This document shows, piece after piece, positions 1 through 9,109 of a stretch of 64,000 nucleotides of DNA. The translations under genes and the position numbers were made by a program. How positions within the stretch are numbered: the first letter of the stretch is position 1; each line of letters starts with the position of its first letter. Origin of the DNA: Shewanella polaris (GTDB taxonomy: Bacteria; Pseudomonadota; Gammaproteobacteria; Enterobacterales; Shewanellaceae); assembly GCF_006385555.1 (NCBI RefSeq), contig NZ_CP041036.1:2480001-2544000 (forward strand), in the 5' to 3' direction. The notes beneath the pieces are model-generated. The model saw nothing but the letters and a program-made list of their open reading frames with translations. It had not been told where the DNA came from and did not search any database.

Positions 1-1
1 G

Positions 2-385
2 CTTAGAGCATTACAAGCACGTTTAGCAGATATTCAAGCCCTTGGAGCTCAATTAGTTGCCATCAGTCCGCAAGTACCAGATGGCTCTATGACAAAAGAT
101 GAAATGAATAATTTAGACTTTTTTGTATTGTCTGATCAAGACGCAAAAGTGGCCTCACAATATGGTGTTGCTTGGGAAGTACCGGCGTTTCTCTCTCAGC
201 ATATGCGAGTAGATCGCAAACTTGATCTTGAGGCAATCAATAACGGCAATGGCAGTGTATTACCTATTCCCGCTACATTTGTCATCGACCGTGACGGAGT
301 TGTCACCTGGCGCTATGTCGACGTTGACTACAGAACACGTTCAGAGCCGGATGATATTATCGAGGCATTAAAAAAGTTAACGTAA
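2..385 (+). CDS. Redoxin / AhpC-TSA-like protein, 5'-truncated
   Basis: The reading frame is open from the first bases of the window (base 2) to a TAA at 383-385, so the true start lies outside. The visible 127 residues carry the C-terminal part of a thioredoxin-fold redoxin: an LVAISPQ strand, then FFVLSDQD, then PATFVIDRDG with the cis-proline preceding a strand, and YRTRSEPDDIIEALKKL as the last helix. This matches the 'peroxiredoxin-like' family, where the ISP and PATFVID motifs are typical. The catalytic cysteine region would be in the missing N-terminus, so activity cannot be judged. The next gene is convergent and unrelated. Confidence 0.8.
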   Translation, partial: LRALQARLADIQALGAQLVAISPQVPDGSMTKDEMNNLDFFVLSDQDAKVASQYGVAWEVPAFLSQHMRVDRKLDLEAINNGNGSVLPIPATFVIDRDGVVTWRYVDVDYRTRSEPDDIIEALKKLT

Positions 386-497
386 TGACTTCTGACCTAA
401 TCAATAGCCCTTGTCTGTAAAAAATAGTTTAGCTAACCAATGTGCTGGCTAATGGTGTTTACTACGCTAACACCATCATAGCGCCACAATTTGTAGT

Positions 498-525
498 CAT
501 CTCTTAGTACAAGCACTAAGAGATG
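498..525. terminator. Hairpin between convergent genes
   Basis: A perfect 11-bp stem (CATCTCTTAGT / ACTAAGAGATG) with a 6-nt loop sits between the redoxin gene and the convergent oxidoreductase gene, followed on the plus strand by a T-rich stretch. It could stop transcription arriving from the left; the T-tract is interrupted, so termination efficiency is uncertain. A weaker hairpin (ATGGTGTT/AACACCAT) lies at 452-476. Confidence 0.5.
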
Positions 526-530
526 AGCCA

Positions 531-1490
531 TTATTTTATTAATGCGCTAACTCTGGCTATTTGTGATTGAAATAATAGACTATGTTGATGTGTTACCACC
601 ATACTTTCTTGCTCACCTTGTTCGATAAGTCGACATGCTTCATCGGCTTCAAAATGATATCCCAATGATTGTCTGTTATCAGTAAATGAGTCAACCAACT
701 CATCTAGATGATACAAACTGCATTCATATGCCCTAAATGCGTCCGGAATAACAATGTACCCCTTGTCACCAATAAGATAAGCATTATTACTTAATCGGCA
801 CAGAAACGTCGCGGCTAAACTCACTGTGACATCACCACTTTTACCAATAATAATCACATCATCTTCAACACCTGTTTCACATACATGTGCTTGAACATAC
901 AGAATATCGATATCTGCTTTAACAAAATAATCGGCAATCGCCAATGGGTAAATTCCCATATCCAATAAACAACCACCGGCTAAATGCGGGTTGTATTCAC
1001 GTCCATCTGGCGTAAATGGGATCGGATAGCCAAAATCGACTTTAACGTGTTTAAGCTGACCAATTCGGCCTTCATCTAGCCATTTTTTGGCTTGTTGCAT
1101 TGCCGGTAAAAAATAAGTCCATAATGCTTCCATCAACAGCAAGCCTTTGTCTTTAGCTAGCTTAACCAAAATATGACATTCTTCAATCGACACCGTCATC
1201 GGCTTTTCGCACAACACATGCTTACCAGCCATTAAGGCATCAAAAGCTTGCTGAAAATGAAAATTATGTGGTGTGGCGATATACACGATATCAACTTCTG
1301 GATCATCAAATAATGCTTGATATCCTTGATAGGCCTTTTCGATGCCGTATTGCTTCGCAAATGCATTGGCATCCGTTTGTTGCCGCGCTGCAACAGCATA
1401 TAAATGACTGTTAGCCGAAAAGGTTAAATCCTGACAAAATAACGCTGCTATACGACCGGCACTGACGATACCCCAATTTAATTTTGCCAT
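531..1490 (-). CDS. Gfo/Idh/MocA family oxidoreductase
   Basis: A 319-residue NAD(P)-dependent dehydrogenase of the Gfo/Idh/MocA family. The N-terminal Rossmann fold starts with WGIVSAGRIA (residues 6-15), a variant of the GxGxxG/A dinucleotide loop. The family's catalytic-lysine motif CEKP is at residues 94-97, and the C-terminal half has the mixed sheet region with GGCLLDMGIY, where the substrate-site residues sit. The family oxidises or reduces sugars, inositols and related polyols; the sequence resembles the dihydrodiol/xylose dehydrogenase-type branch, but the substrate cannot be read from sequence. It is a single gene with its own upstream gap, downstream of uvrB on the same strand but separated from it by a terminator. 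Confidence 0.85.
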   Translation of the reverse strand: MAKLNWGIVSAGRIAALFCQDLTFSANSHLYAVAARQQTDANAFAKQYGIEKAYQGYQALFDDPEVDIVYIATPHNFHFQQAFDALMAGKHVLCEKPMTVSIEECHILVKLAKDKGLLLMEALWTYFLPAMQQAKKWLDEGRIGQLKHVKVDFGYPIPFTPDGREYNPHLAGGCLLDMGIYPLAIADYFVKADIDILYVQAHVCETGVEDDVIIIGKSGDVTVSLAATFLCRLSNNAYLIGDKGYIVIPDAFRAYECSLYHLDELVDSFTDNRQSLGYHFEADEACRLIEQGEQESMVVTHQHSLLFQSQIARVSALIK

Positions 1491-1696
1491 AAATGATCCT
1501 TATTTAAGTGTGCTATAAATCCATCATCAGATAAGTAATCGAACAAACGCTATTGGCTGTTTAAGTTAACAAAAACCACAAGTCGATTGATACAAAGTAA
1601 TACAAAATGACATTAACGCTATAATAATATCTAGGCCATAATCATTACCTCCGGTGACAACCGCTGGTATTTTAATTAAGTCATTAGATTTTTTGT

Positions 1697-1729
1697 TAAA
1701 AAAATCCCCAGCCATTTCTGGCAAGGGGA
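1697..1729 (-). terminator. Rho-independent terminator of uvrB
   Basis: On the minus strand the sequence forms CCCC-T-TGCCA / TGGC-T-GGGG with a GAAA loop, followed by seven T residues. It lies about 40 bp past the uvrB stop codon and is in the right orientation to end that transcript before the Gfo/Idh gene. Confidence 0.85.
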
Positions 1730-1769
1730 CGATAATGATACACATGATTAGGTTTATTTTTAGTGGCTA

Positions 1770-3791
1770 TTAACTATTTACAATGATTAACTCGCGTAAA
1801 TGTTTAACATCATCACGTACGGCTGCAGCTTGCTCAAACTCTAAGTTCTTAGCATGTTCGTGCATTTGTTTTTCAAGTTTATCTATTTGATGACTTAAAT
1901 CGGCAATGCTGCTGTATTTTGCCCGTTCTTCAGCCACTTCAGCATATTTAGAATGGTTTTTACGGGTCCCTTTACTGAAGTTAGTATCACCTACATCCAT
2001 CACATCGGTAATACTCTTCACTACGCCACGAGGCACAATACCGAGTTTAAGGTTATGCTGGTGTTGCTTTTCACGACGGCGTTCAGTTTCTCCCATGGCC
2101 TTAGCCATAGAGTTGGTAATTCTATCGGCATATAAAATAACCTTACCGTTAACGTTACGGGCGGCACGACCTATGGTTTGGATCAATGAACGTTCCGAAC
2201 GTAAAAAACCTTCTTTGTCTGCATCTAAAATGCACACCAATGACACTTCTGGTAAATCCAAACCTTCACGCAACAAGTTAATACCTATCAACACGTCAAA
2301 ACGACCTAGACGAAGATCTCGAATAATTTCAACTCGTTCAACAGTATCAATGTCCGAATGCAAATAACGAACCTTCACCCCATGTTCGTCAAGATATTCA
2401 CTAAGATCTTCTGACATCCGTTTGGTTAATGTGGTGACCAGCACCCTTTCATTTACCGCTACGCGTTTGTGGATTTCAGACAAGAGATCATCAACTTGAA
2501 TGCCAACTGGGCGAACTTCAAGCACAGGATCAAGTAATCCTGTTGGTCTGACAACTTGTTCTGCAATCTCGCCAGTACTTTTTTCAAGTTCATATAAACT
2601 AGGGGTCGCTGAAACAAAAATGGTTTGCGGCATTAACCGCTCAAATTCTTCAAACATCAACGGGCGATTGTCCAAAGCTGACGGTAATCGGAATCCATAT
2701 TCCACTAAGTTCATTTTTCGACTTCTATCACCTTTGTACATAGCGCCAATTTGCGGCACTGTTACATGGGATTCATCAATAATTAATAAACCGTCTGCCG
2801 GCAAATAATCTAATAAAGTTGGTGGACCATCACCAGGTGCACGGCCAGATAAATACCGCGAATAGTTTTCAATCCCAGAGCAATAACCTAACTCAACCAT
2901 CATTTCAATATCGTATTGTACACGCTCGGTAATGCGTTGAGCTTCAATCAATTTATTGTTGTCGAGTAGATATTGACGACGTTCCCGAAGTTCTTGTTTA
3001 ATATCTTCTGTCGCTGCAATGATTTTTTCTCGAGGTGTCACATAATGGGTTTTAGGATAAATAGTAGTGCGCGCTATCCGCTTGTTAATCTGTCCTGTCA
3101 ATGGGTCAAATTCACTTAAGCGCTCAATTTCATCGTCAAATAATTCAATTCGAATGGCTTCGCGTTCAGATTCTGCCGGAAAAATGTCAATCACTTCACC
3201 GCGGACTCGATAAGTCCCGCGTTGTAATTCAATATCATTGCGTTTGTATTGTAATTCACTGAGCCGAATGAGGATGTCTCGTTGGCCCATAAAATCACCT
3301 TGGCGCAAATGCAATAACATCTTCATGTATGAATCAGGATCGCCTAAACCATATATGGCTGAAACTGAGGCAATAAGTACCACGTCTTTGCGCTCTAATA
3401 GCGCTTTAGTAGCCGATAGACGCATTTGCTCAATGTGAGCATTCACAGATGCATCTTTTTCTATAAAGGTGTTAGAAGCAGGTACATAAGCTTCTGGTTG
3501 ATAGTAATCATAGTAAGAAACAAAATATTCAACCGCGTTATGTGGGAAAAACTCTTTCATTTCACCATAAAGCTGCGCAGCAAGGGTTTTGTTGGGGGCC
3601 ATAATAATGGTTGGCCTACCCATTTGCTTAATCACATTAGCTATAGTGTAAGTTTTACCTGAACCCGTTACGCCTAATAGTGTTTGACTGGCAACACCCG
3701 CTTCTAAGCCATCGACTAATTTTTTTATCGCTGTAGGTTGATCACCGGCGGGTTCGAATTTGGACTCTAGAGAAAATACTGACTCTGACAC
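1770..3791 (-). CDS. uvrB: Excinuclease ABC subunit B
   Basis: UvrB, 673 residues, is the DNA-damage-verifying helicase-like subunit of the UvrABC nucleotide excision repair complex in the cytoplasm. The Walker A motif GVTGSGKT is at residues 40-47, the beta-hairpin region [10 protein letters not shown] follows at about residue 92, the DEAD-like Walker B is IIDESH, and helicase motif VI is QTIGRAARN. The C-terminal UVR motif ([12 protein letters not shown]) that contacts UvrC is intact. Length and all motifs match the family. The gene is monocistronic, with a terminator downstream. No convincing LexA box (CTGT-N8-ACAG) was found in the region immediately upstream, although uvrB is SOS-controlled in many relatives. 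Confidence 0.98.
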   Translation of the reverse strand: MSESVFSLESKFEPAGDQPTAIKKLVDGLEAGVASQTLLGVTGSGKTYTIANVIKQMGRPTIIMAPNKTLAAQLYGEMKEFFPHNAVEYFVSYYDYYQPEAYVPASNTFIEKDASVNAHIEQMRLSATKALLERKDVVLIASVSAIYGLGDPDSYMKMLLHLRQGDFMGQRDILIRLSELQYKRNDIELQRGTYRVRGEVIDIFPAESEREAIRIELFDDEIERLSEFDPLTGQINKRIARTTIYPKTHYVTPREKIIAATEDIKQELRERRQYLLDNNKLIEAQRITERVQYDIEMMVELGYCSGIENYSRYLSGRAPGDGPPTLLDYLPADGLLIIDESHVTVPQIGAMYKGDRSRKMNLVEYGFRLPSALDNRPLMFEEFERLMPQTIFVSATPSLYELEKSTGEIAEQVVRPTGLLDPVLEVRPVGIQVDDLLSEIHKRVAVNERVLVTTLTKRMSEDLSEYLDEHGVKVRYLHSDIDTVERVEIIRDLRLGRFDVLIGINLLREGLDLPEVSLVCILDADKEGFLRSERSLIQTIGRAARNVNGKVILYADRITNSMAKAMGETERRREKQHQHNLKLGIVPRGVVKSITDVMDVGDTNFSKGTRKNHSKYAEVAEERAKYSSIADLSHQIDKLEKQMHEHAKNLEFEQAAAVRDDVKHLRELIIVNS

Positions 3792-5061
3792 TACACAATT
3801 TCCTATTTTATTGACTCATAATCATATACCAAAACACGGGTAAATGGCGATAGGTAATAGTATTGCACTGTTACTACTAACTCTAAAACAGTCGTTATTT
3901 TGATGATAAAGACTCATCATATTGATTCACTTTGAGATATTTAAGATTTACTTTAAGATATTTAATTAAGCTCATTATTGATTACCTAACCCATCAATAT
4001 GACAAAATAATGATCATTATATGAAAGTTACAAACAACACCTTTAGATCGCCTAAAAACACCTATAATCCACAGATAAACATGACTAAAGCATAATTTAA
4101 TACACAATCTTTAATTTAAAGATATTACAATTTTGCAACTGACAGAACAGTGAACAAAAAAACTTATTGATTTCTATATACTATTGATTAAAAACAACTT
4201 AATTAACCGCCAATTAATTGTACCATTTTAAGTCCGACCCAAGCGCCATAAGGGATTGCAGCTTATTTACAGTAGAAGTCCACAAGTTTATCCACAGATT
4301 TAGTGGATAACTCACTAAAGCTCAATACTGCTGCGGGGTAGCGCCCTAGTCTAATTCAAAAAAGTGTAAGAAAGTTATGATGAAATTTAATTACATTTGA
4401 CTATTAATACGAATGATCACGACAATTGGTTATGAATAATGCGAATTAAGTTATTAAGCATTACCTTAAAAATACTTCATGGACGATCCTCACTACGATC
4501 ACCGCTATAAAGTTGAAGTTTCTGATCAGCAACTACCAGCTTTTTTAACGAGAAGCGTCACAACTTAACGCGTAATTCATTAAGTTTAGCTAGTCAATAT
4601 TCAAAGAATATCCATCAGAGGATTGCTTAACCTAGCAAAACTCACGCCCTATGTTCATTATTGAGGTTTCTAATTATTTCATTTATCGATTCTATTTCAT
4701 TGAAACACACCATTAAGATATAACAACTAATGTAGTTTTCACTAAGGTATTGTCATTCAGTCTACCCATCAAGATTATGATGACAGAATGTCTCAATACT
4801 GTAATTAATTTATATCGTTTAAGATGCTCCTTATGCTTCGAATTTAGGGCTCAAAAATGTTGTAATAGACAGCTATTTATCTTTATCCCATATTTGAACA
4901 TTCACAAAAATATCCTCGTAACGGCATAGCGTGTGAAATTTAAGATAAGTGATTAATTTTAAATTCATTGTTAAATATTGACATAAATGCCCAAAAGTCG
5001 TGCACGATGTGTATTTGATAACCAATTAGTCACATAAATGCGTTTTTTTTTATAACTCGAG
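3792..5061. other. Long AT-rich intergenic region upstream of uvrB
   Basis: About 1.27 kb without a convincing gene on either strand separates the divergent uvrB from the tRNA-Asn promoter. It is strongly AT-rich, with stop codons scattered in all frames. The only recognisable elements are a pair of DnaA-box-like sequences near 4290. The region may hold uvrB regulatory sequence or decayed genes; I see no RNA family I recognise. Confidence 0.5.
4288..4310. promoter_or_regulatory. Paired inverted DnaA-box-like sites
   Basis: TTATCCACA at 4288-4296 is a perfect match to the DnaA box consensus TTATNCACA. AGTGGATAA at 4302-4310 is an inverted copy with one mismatch in the last position, five bases away. 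Two such boxes in inverted orientation could bind DnaA cooperatively. With only two sites an origin is very unlikely; a regulatory or titration role is possible. Confidence 0.4.
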
Positions 5062-5090
5062 TTGACTCAGTTACCAGAGCGTTTTACTAT
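5062..5090 (+). promoter_or_regulatory. Sigma-70 promoter of the tRNA-Asn cluster
   Basis: A TTGACT -35 box (5062-5067), a 17-bp spacer and a TACTAT -10 box (5085-5090) are followed by a GC-rich discriminator (GCGCTCCG) typical of stringently controlled stable-RNA promoters. The first tRNA-Asn begins 37 bp after the -10 box. No other comparable promoter is seen between the five tRNA genes, so one polycistronic transcript is likely. Confidence 0.7.
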
Positions 5091-5126
5091 GCGCTCCGTT
5101 CTCAGCAATACATTGCTAAAAACGTT

Positions 5127-5202
5127 TCCCCAGTAGTTCAGTTGGTAGAACGGCGGACTGTTAATCCGTATGTCACTGGTTCGAGTCCAGTCTGGGGAGC
5201 CA
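5127..5202 (+). tRNA. tRNA-Asn(GTT) copy 1
   Basis: 76-nt tRNA with acceptor stem TCCCCAG/CTGGGGA, D-loop AGTTGGTAGA, anticodon loop CTGTTAA (anticodon GTT, Asn), T-loop TTCGAGT and an encoded GCCA 3' end. Its acceptor closing pair is G-C, whereas the four following copies have A-T (TCCCCAA/TTGGGGA), a compensated two-base difference. Confidence 0.97.
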
Positions 5203-5234
5203 ATTAGTAATATAAGTTGAGATGTAAGCGTAAT

Positions 5235-5310
5235 TCCCCAATAGTTCAGTTGGTAGAACGGCGGACTGTTAATCCGTATGTCACTGGTTCGAGTCCAGTT
5301 TGGGGAGCCA
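5235..5310 (+). tRNA. tRNA-Asn(GTT) copy 2
   Basis: 76 nt, same fold and anticodon GTT as copy 1, with acceptor TCCCCAA/TTGGGGA and encoded CCA. It is separated from copy 1 by a 32-nt spacer that shows no promoter. Confidence 0.97.
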
Positions 5311-5333
5311 ACGTTTACTGTATCGAAAATAAT

Positions 5334-5409
5334 TCCCCAATAGTTCAGTTGGTAGAACGGCGGACTGTTAATCCGTATGTCACTGGTTCAAGTCCAGTTT
5401 GGGGAGCCA
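5334..5409 (+). tRNA. tRNA-Asn(GTT) copy 3
   Basis: 76 nt, anticodon GTT. It differs from its neighbours by one base in the T-loop (TTCAAGT instead of TTCGAGT, position 57 G to A). Position 57 is a purine in tRNAs generally, so the copy should still be functional. Confidence 0.97.
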
Positions 5410-5437
5410 TCGATACAAAAATTTGAAATATTACGCT

Positions 5438-5513
5438 TCCCCAATAGTTCAGTTGGTAGAACGGCGGACTGTTAATCCGTATGTCACTGGTTCGAGTCCA
5501 GTTTGGGGAGCCA
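5438..5513 (+). tRNA. tRNA-Asn(GTT) copy 4
   Basis: 76 nt, identical over its length to copy 2 as far as can be read by eye: acceptor TCCCCAA/TTGGGGA, anticodon GTT, encoded CCA. The upstream spacer ends TTACGCT. Confidence 0.97.
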
Positions 5514-5546
5514 TTTCAAAATCTACATTATTAGTAATAACACGCT

Positions 5547-5622
5547 TCCCCAATAGTTCAGTTGGTAGAACGGCGGACTGTTAATCCGTATGTCACTGGT
5601 TCGAGTCCAGTTTGGGGAGCCA
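5547..5622 (+). tRNA. tRNA-Asn(GTT) copy 5
   Basis: 76 nt, last member of the cluster, anticodon GTT with encoded CCA. No strong terminator hairpin is evident right after it; the following about 290 bp is AT-rich up to the next gene and holds nothing else I can name. Confidence 0.97.
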
Positions 5623-5910
5623 TTAATAATTATTACACCTATCGATACAGACTTCTGCTTCTAAAGACCCCCCTTTCACATTGAATAACCAGCAATTTAT
5701 TGATCACATAATATATCCTTTTTTAATCCCCATTCTCTATTATAAATAATGCCTTAGATTAATAATTAATCTGCTATAATCTTGGTTATTATATGCACTA
5801 TTGTTGACTATTAACTTTTTGGTTAAAGATGTTGTTCGAATACTGATTGCACTAGAGTGGTGCCAAATCGAGCGGATTAAGCCAAACGGACTCATGGGAA
5901 TAAATGTTTT

Positions 5911-7809
5911 ATGGGCTTATCGAGATCCTTTCAACTTGTGCTTTTTATCGTTTTCGGTTTATTAATATTCCGAATCTACACGGTAGAAAATCGTGAAATA
6001 CAAGCTCAAGGTGAAATAGCACTCGCTAATTATCAACAATATGTACAAACCATTGATAATTGGAATGGTAGTGGAGAGGTATTATACCAACAGATATCGA
6101 AAGACTTTCCTTTGCAATTTTTTCAATATATTCATGATATCGATAATAATAACAATTTTACCCATGGCAGTTTAATAAGCTCTTCTGACGATATTACGAG
6201 TCAAATCTTTAATATTGAACTCGGCCAAGTGCACAACTTCCCTGACGGACGTTTACAAATTAGACTAGATACCACAAACATTTTGTCGCCTAGTGTTAAT
6301 GATTTTGAACAAACCACAACGTTACTCATTGTCGCTTACGCGTCTTTGATGTTGTTATTCGCACTATTAATGCAATTGCATCGTCGAAGAATTAACTATG
6401 CAACAGAATACATTACTCACATCCCAGACTTATCATTTCTCGCACTTGAAAAATCTCGCTTCCCTGGGGTACTTAGTCCCATAGGAAGTGCATTAGAAAT
6501 ATGCCGCAGCCAATTAAAACTCAGTTTAGAACGTGTACGTAAGGAGAACGACGAATTAACTAAAGCAGCTTATCAAGATCCGGTCACTGGGTTTTCAACT
6601 CGGCAGCGTTTTACACAACATATTGATGCGATAAGCAAATCCAATAAACAACAATATGGTGTTCTGGTGCTTGTTAGGGCGACAGAATTAGCAACCATTA
6701 ATCAATTATATGGCCATGCTGCGGGAGATGATTATTTAGCAAAACTTGCTACCTGTATCCGTAAAGCTGTATCTATTCTTGGACTAAGTTTTTGTTTTCG
6801 AGTATCAAGTGGTGATTTTGCAATTTTTATTGACCGCATGACGCTTAATGAAGGTGAACGATTTTTAGAGCAACTTAAATGTTATCTCGATGAATATGCT
6901 CAAAATACCAAAAGTGACACTATCGCTCATGCCGGAATGGTGCCTTATGAACAAGGAAATAAACCATTAGCATTAATGGCTTTGGCTGATAGTGCTGTTA
7001 GCGTGGCACAGACTCTTGGACCAAATCATTACTATCAATTAGAAAAGTTAACGGGTAATGAACAATTCGGTAATGATCATTGGAAAGTCACTATTGACGA
7101 TTTAATTAATCGTCGAAGTATCAAATTCTATCAACAACCTATTCAGCCCTGTAATAATGCTACTGCCGTTTACCGCGAATTATTAGCACGATTTTACAAT
7201 GCCGAAGGTAAAAATTTGCCCACCACCACTGTTATCGCAATGGCTGAACGTTATGAGATGAGTGTTGATTTAGATAAAATGATTGTTATTCAGAGCATTA
7301 AACTTCTGCGTGATAACCCAAGTATCTCAGGGGCATTGGGAGTCAATATTAGTGCTTCTTCGGCGCTTCAAGAAAATTTTACCATGTGGTTAAAAGACAT
7401 ATTGTCTAAACATAGAAACATAGCGGCTCGATTAGTGTTTGAACTGAATGAATCTGGAATGCAGACTAATTTAGATGCTAGCCACCAATTTGTCACCGCA
7501 ATGCATAAAGTGGGCGCAAAAATTGCCATTGAACGCTTCGGTTTAGGGTTTACATCATTTAAGTTTTTCCGTGAAGTTAAACCTGATTTTATAAAATTAG
7601 ACAGCAGTTATAGCCAAAATATTGAACAAGATAACAACAATAAGTTTTTCATTCGGATGATCGTCGACATCGCTAAACGCGTTAGCATTCGTGTTATTGC
7701 TACTGGTGTCGAAAAACAAGATGAAAAACTTATCTTAGAAAAACTCTTAGTAGATGGTTTGCAAGGATATTATATTGCTAAACCTGAGTTATTGTTAAAT
7801 AAACAGTAA
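5911..7809 (+). CDS. Membrane protein with degenerate GGDEF and EAL domains (CsrD-like)
   Basis: 632 residues. TM helices at about 5-24 and 135-156 bracket a short periplasmic domain, followed by a coiled linker, a GGDEF-type domain (about 215-375) and an EAL-type domain (about 390-628). The signature GGDEF is replaced by SSGDF (299-303). EAL is replaced by ELL (423-425), and the metal-binding DDFG is replaced by ERFG (541-544). By family knowledge neither cyclic-di-GMP synthesis nor hydrolysis is expected. This degenerate two-domain layout and the length are those of CsrD, the RNase E-dependent CsrB/C turnover factor, but CsrD orthology cannot be proven here because locus context differs (tRNA-Asn cluster and rsx operon). 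It has its own downstream terminator. Confidence 0.8.
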   Translation: MGLSRSFQLVLFIVFGLLIFRIYTVENREIQAQGEIALANYQQYVQTIDNWNGSGEVLYQQISKDFPLQFFQYIHDIDNNNNFTHGSLISSSDDITSQIFNIELGQVHNFPDGRLQIRLDTTNILSPSVNDFEQTTTLLIVAYASLMLLFALLMQLHRRRINYATEYITHIPDLSFLALEKSRFPGVLSPIGSALEICRSQLKLSLERVRKENDELTKAAYQDPVTGFSTRQRFTQHIDAISKSNKQQYGVLVLVRATELATINQLYGHAAGDDYLAKLATCIRKAVSILGLSFCFRVSSGDFAIFIDRMTLNEGERFLEQLKCYLDEYAQNTKSDTIAHAGMVPYEQGNKPLALMALADSAVSVAQTLGPNHYYQLEKLTGNEQFGNDHWKVTIDDLINRRSIKFYQQPIQPCNNATAVYRELLARFYNAEGKNLPTTTVIAMAERYEMSVDLDKMIVIQSIKLLRDNPSISGALGVNISASSALQENFTMWLKDILSKHRNIAARLVFELNESGMQTNLDASHQFVTAMHKVGAKIAIERFGLGFTSFKFFREVKPDFIKLDSSYSQNIEQDNNNKFFIRMIVDIAKRVSIRVIATGVEKQDEKLILEKLLVDGLQGYYIAKPELLLNKQ

Positions 7810-7850
7810 AAAAAGTATTAATAAAGCTTAAAAAATGCGATTTTCTTCTA

Positions 7851-7883
7851 AGGTTGAACATTAATTGTTTAACCTTATTTTTT
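7851..7883 (+). terminator. Rho-independent terminator after the GGDEF/EAL gene
   Basis: A 10-bp stem AGGTTGAACA / TGTTTAACCT (one G-T pair) with a TTAAT loop is followed by TATTTTTTAT. It sits 40 bp past the stop codon and isolates the gene from the rsx operon. Confidence 0.7.
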
Positions 7884-7888
7884 ATCCG

Positions 7889-7917
7889 TTGTTTATCTGC
7901 GTCAAACCTAAGATAAT
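7889..7917 (+). promoter_or_regulatory. Candidate promoter of the rsx operon
   Basis: TTGTTT (7889-7894), a 17-bp spacer and GATAAT (7912-7917) lie immediately downstream of the preceding terminator and 32 bp before rsxA. It is the only plausible sigma-70 pair in this short gap. Confidence 0.5.
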
Positions 7918-7949
7918 ACTGGGATCTATTAGTCAAAAAAATTGTAGCA

Positions 7950-8528
7950 ATGACAGAGTACCTTCTCCTCTTGATCGGCACAGTGCTGGTAAATAATTTC
8001 GTTCTGGTAAAATTCTTGGGCTTATGCCCTTTTATGGGTGTGTCGAGCAAACTTGCCTCGGCCATTGGTATGTCCATGGCAACCACATTTGTACTCACTT
8101 TAGCGTCCATCCTAAGTTATCTAACGAATGAATTTCTGTTACAGCCATTCGATCTCAGTTATTTACGTACCATGAGCTTTATCTTAGTGATTGCCGTCGT
8201 AGTTCAATTTACTGAAATGGTTGTCCAAAAAACCAGTGCTTCCTTACACCGAGCCTTAGGCATTTATTTACCGCTAATTACCACTAACTGCGCGGTATTA
8301 GGCGTTGCATTGCTTAACGTCAATGAAGATCATAACTTTATTCAATCTGCAATATACGGTTTTGGCGCTGCGGTGGGATTTTCATTAGTGTTGATTTTAT
8401 TTTCAGCGATGCGTGAGCGATTAGCTGCTGCAGATGTGCCATTACCTTTCCAAGGTGGCGCAATTGCTATGATCACTGCCGGTTTAATGTCATTAGCCTT
8501 TATGGGGTTTGCGGGGCTAGTTAACTAA
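7950..8528 (+). CDS. rsxA: Electron transport complex subunit RsxA
   Basis: 192-residue integral membrane subunit with six predicted TM helices; length and sequence ([19 protein letters not shown] start, GVALLNVNE loop) are those of RsxA/RnfA. RsxA and RsxE are paralogues packed in inverted topology in the inner membrane core of the Rnf/Rsx ion-pumping NADH:ferredoxin oxidoreductase, which in enterics reduces SoxR. It is the first gene of a tight six-gene operon; its stop overlaps the rsxB start by one base (TAATG). Confidence 0.97.
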   Translation: MTEYLLLLIGTVLVNNFVLVKFLGLCPFMGVSSKLASAIGMSMATTFVLTLASILSYLTNEFLLQPFDLSYLRTMSFILVIAVVVQFTEMVVQKTSASLHRALGIYLPLITTNCAVLGVALLNVNEDHNFIQSAIYGFGAAVGFSLVLILFSAMRERLAAADVPLPFQGGAIAMITAGLMSLAFMGFAGLVN

Positions 8529-9109
8529 TGATAACGAGTATATTAATTGCCGTAGCCGTGCTGAGTATTTTGGCGCTGGTATTCGGCGTCATTTTAGGTT
8601 TTGCTTCGAAAAAATTTAAAGTCGAAGGAAACCCAATCATCGATCAAGTTGAAGCCTTGCTGCCACAAACCCAATGCGGTCAATGTGGTTATCCTGGTTG
8701 TCGGCCTTATGCCGAAGCAATTGCTAATGGCGATAAGATTAATAAATGCCCTCCAGGTGGAACTGCCACTATGGAAAAAATCGCTGAGCTCATGGGTGTA
8801 GAGCCTGAGCCTTTGGGGGAAGCCGCCCAAAGTAGCATAAAAAAAGTAGCCTACATACGCGAGGATGAATGTATTGGTTGCACCAAATGCATTCAAGCCT
8901 GCCCAGTCGATGCCATTTTAGGTGCCGGTAAATTAATGCATACCGTCATAGCCAAAGATTGTACTGGTTGTGATTTATGCGTTGAACCATGTCCCGTCGA
9001 TTGTATTGATATGATCCCGGTAGAAACAACAATACAAAATTGGGACTGGAAGTTACGCGCGATCCCTGTAAACGTGATCCATCCTGAACAGGAGGATAAA
9101 CGGTGCTAA
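8528..9109 (+). CDS. rsxB: Electron transport complex subunit RsxB
   Basis: 193-residue iron-sulfur subunit. It has an N-terminal membrane anchor (about 5-27), then a CGQCGYPGC...C four-cysteine cluster domain (about residue 48 on), then two ferredoxin-type 4Fe-4S motifs, [12 protein letters not shown] and [12 protein letters not shown]. It passes electrons between the cytoplasmic RsxC side and the membrane subunits. All cluster cysteines are present. The last seven bases overlap rsxC, suggesting translational coupling. Confidence 0.97.
   Translation: MITSILIAVAVLSILALVFGVILGFASKKFKVEGNPIIDQVEALLPQTQCGQCGYPGCRPYAEAIANGDKINKCPPGGTATMEKIAELMGVEPEPLGEAAQSSIKKVAYIREDECIGCTKCIQACPVDAILGAGKLMHTVIAKDCTGCDLCVEPCPVDCIDMIPVETTIQNWDWKLRAIPVNVIHPEQEDKRC

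Noticed and set aside
1906..2367. 153-codon plus-strand frame inside uvrB
   Set aside because: Antisense shadow of a fully conserved uvrB reading frame.
3880..3905. CTGT...ACAG pair upstream of uvrB as a LexA box
   Set aside because: The spacer is 16 bases, not the 8 needed for a LexA site.
4200..4320. Replication origin near the DnaA boxes
   Set aside because: Only two boxes, no dnaA/dnaN/gyrB or parAB neighbours, and no 13-mer-like unwinding repeats.
5217..5584. Open frames of 60-70 codons across the tRNA cluster
   Set aside because: They translate tRNA sequence (repeated SPIVQLVERRTVNPYV) and have no ribosome-binding site.
5127..5622. Regularly spaced near-identical repeats resembling a CRISPR array
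   Set aside because: The repeat unit is a complete tRNA-Asn gene with a fully paired cloverleaf; the spacers are short and not of uniform length.
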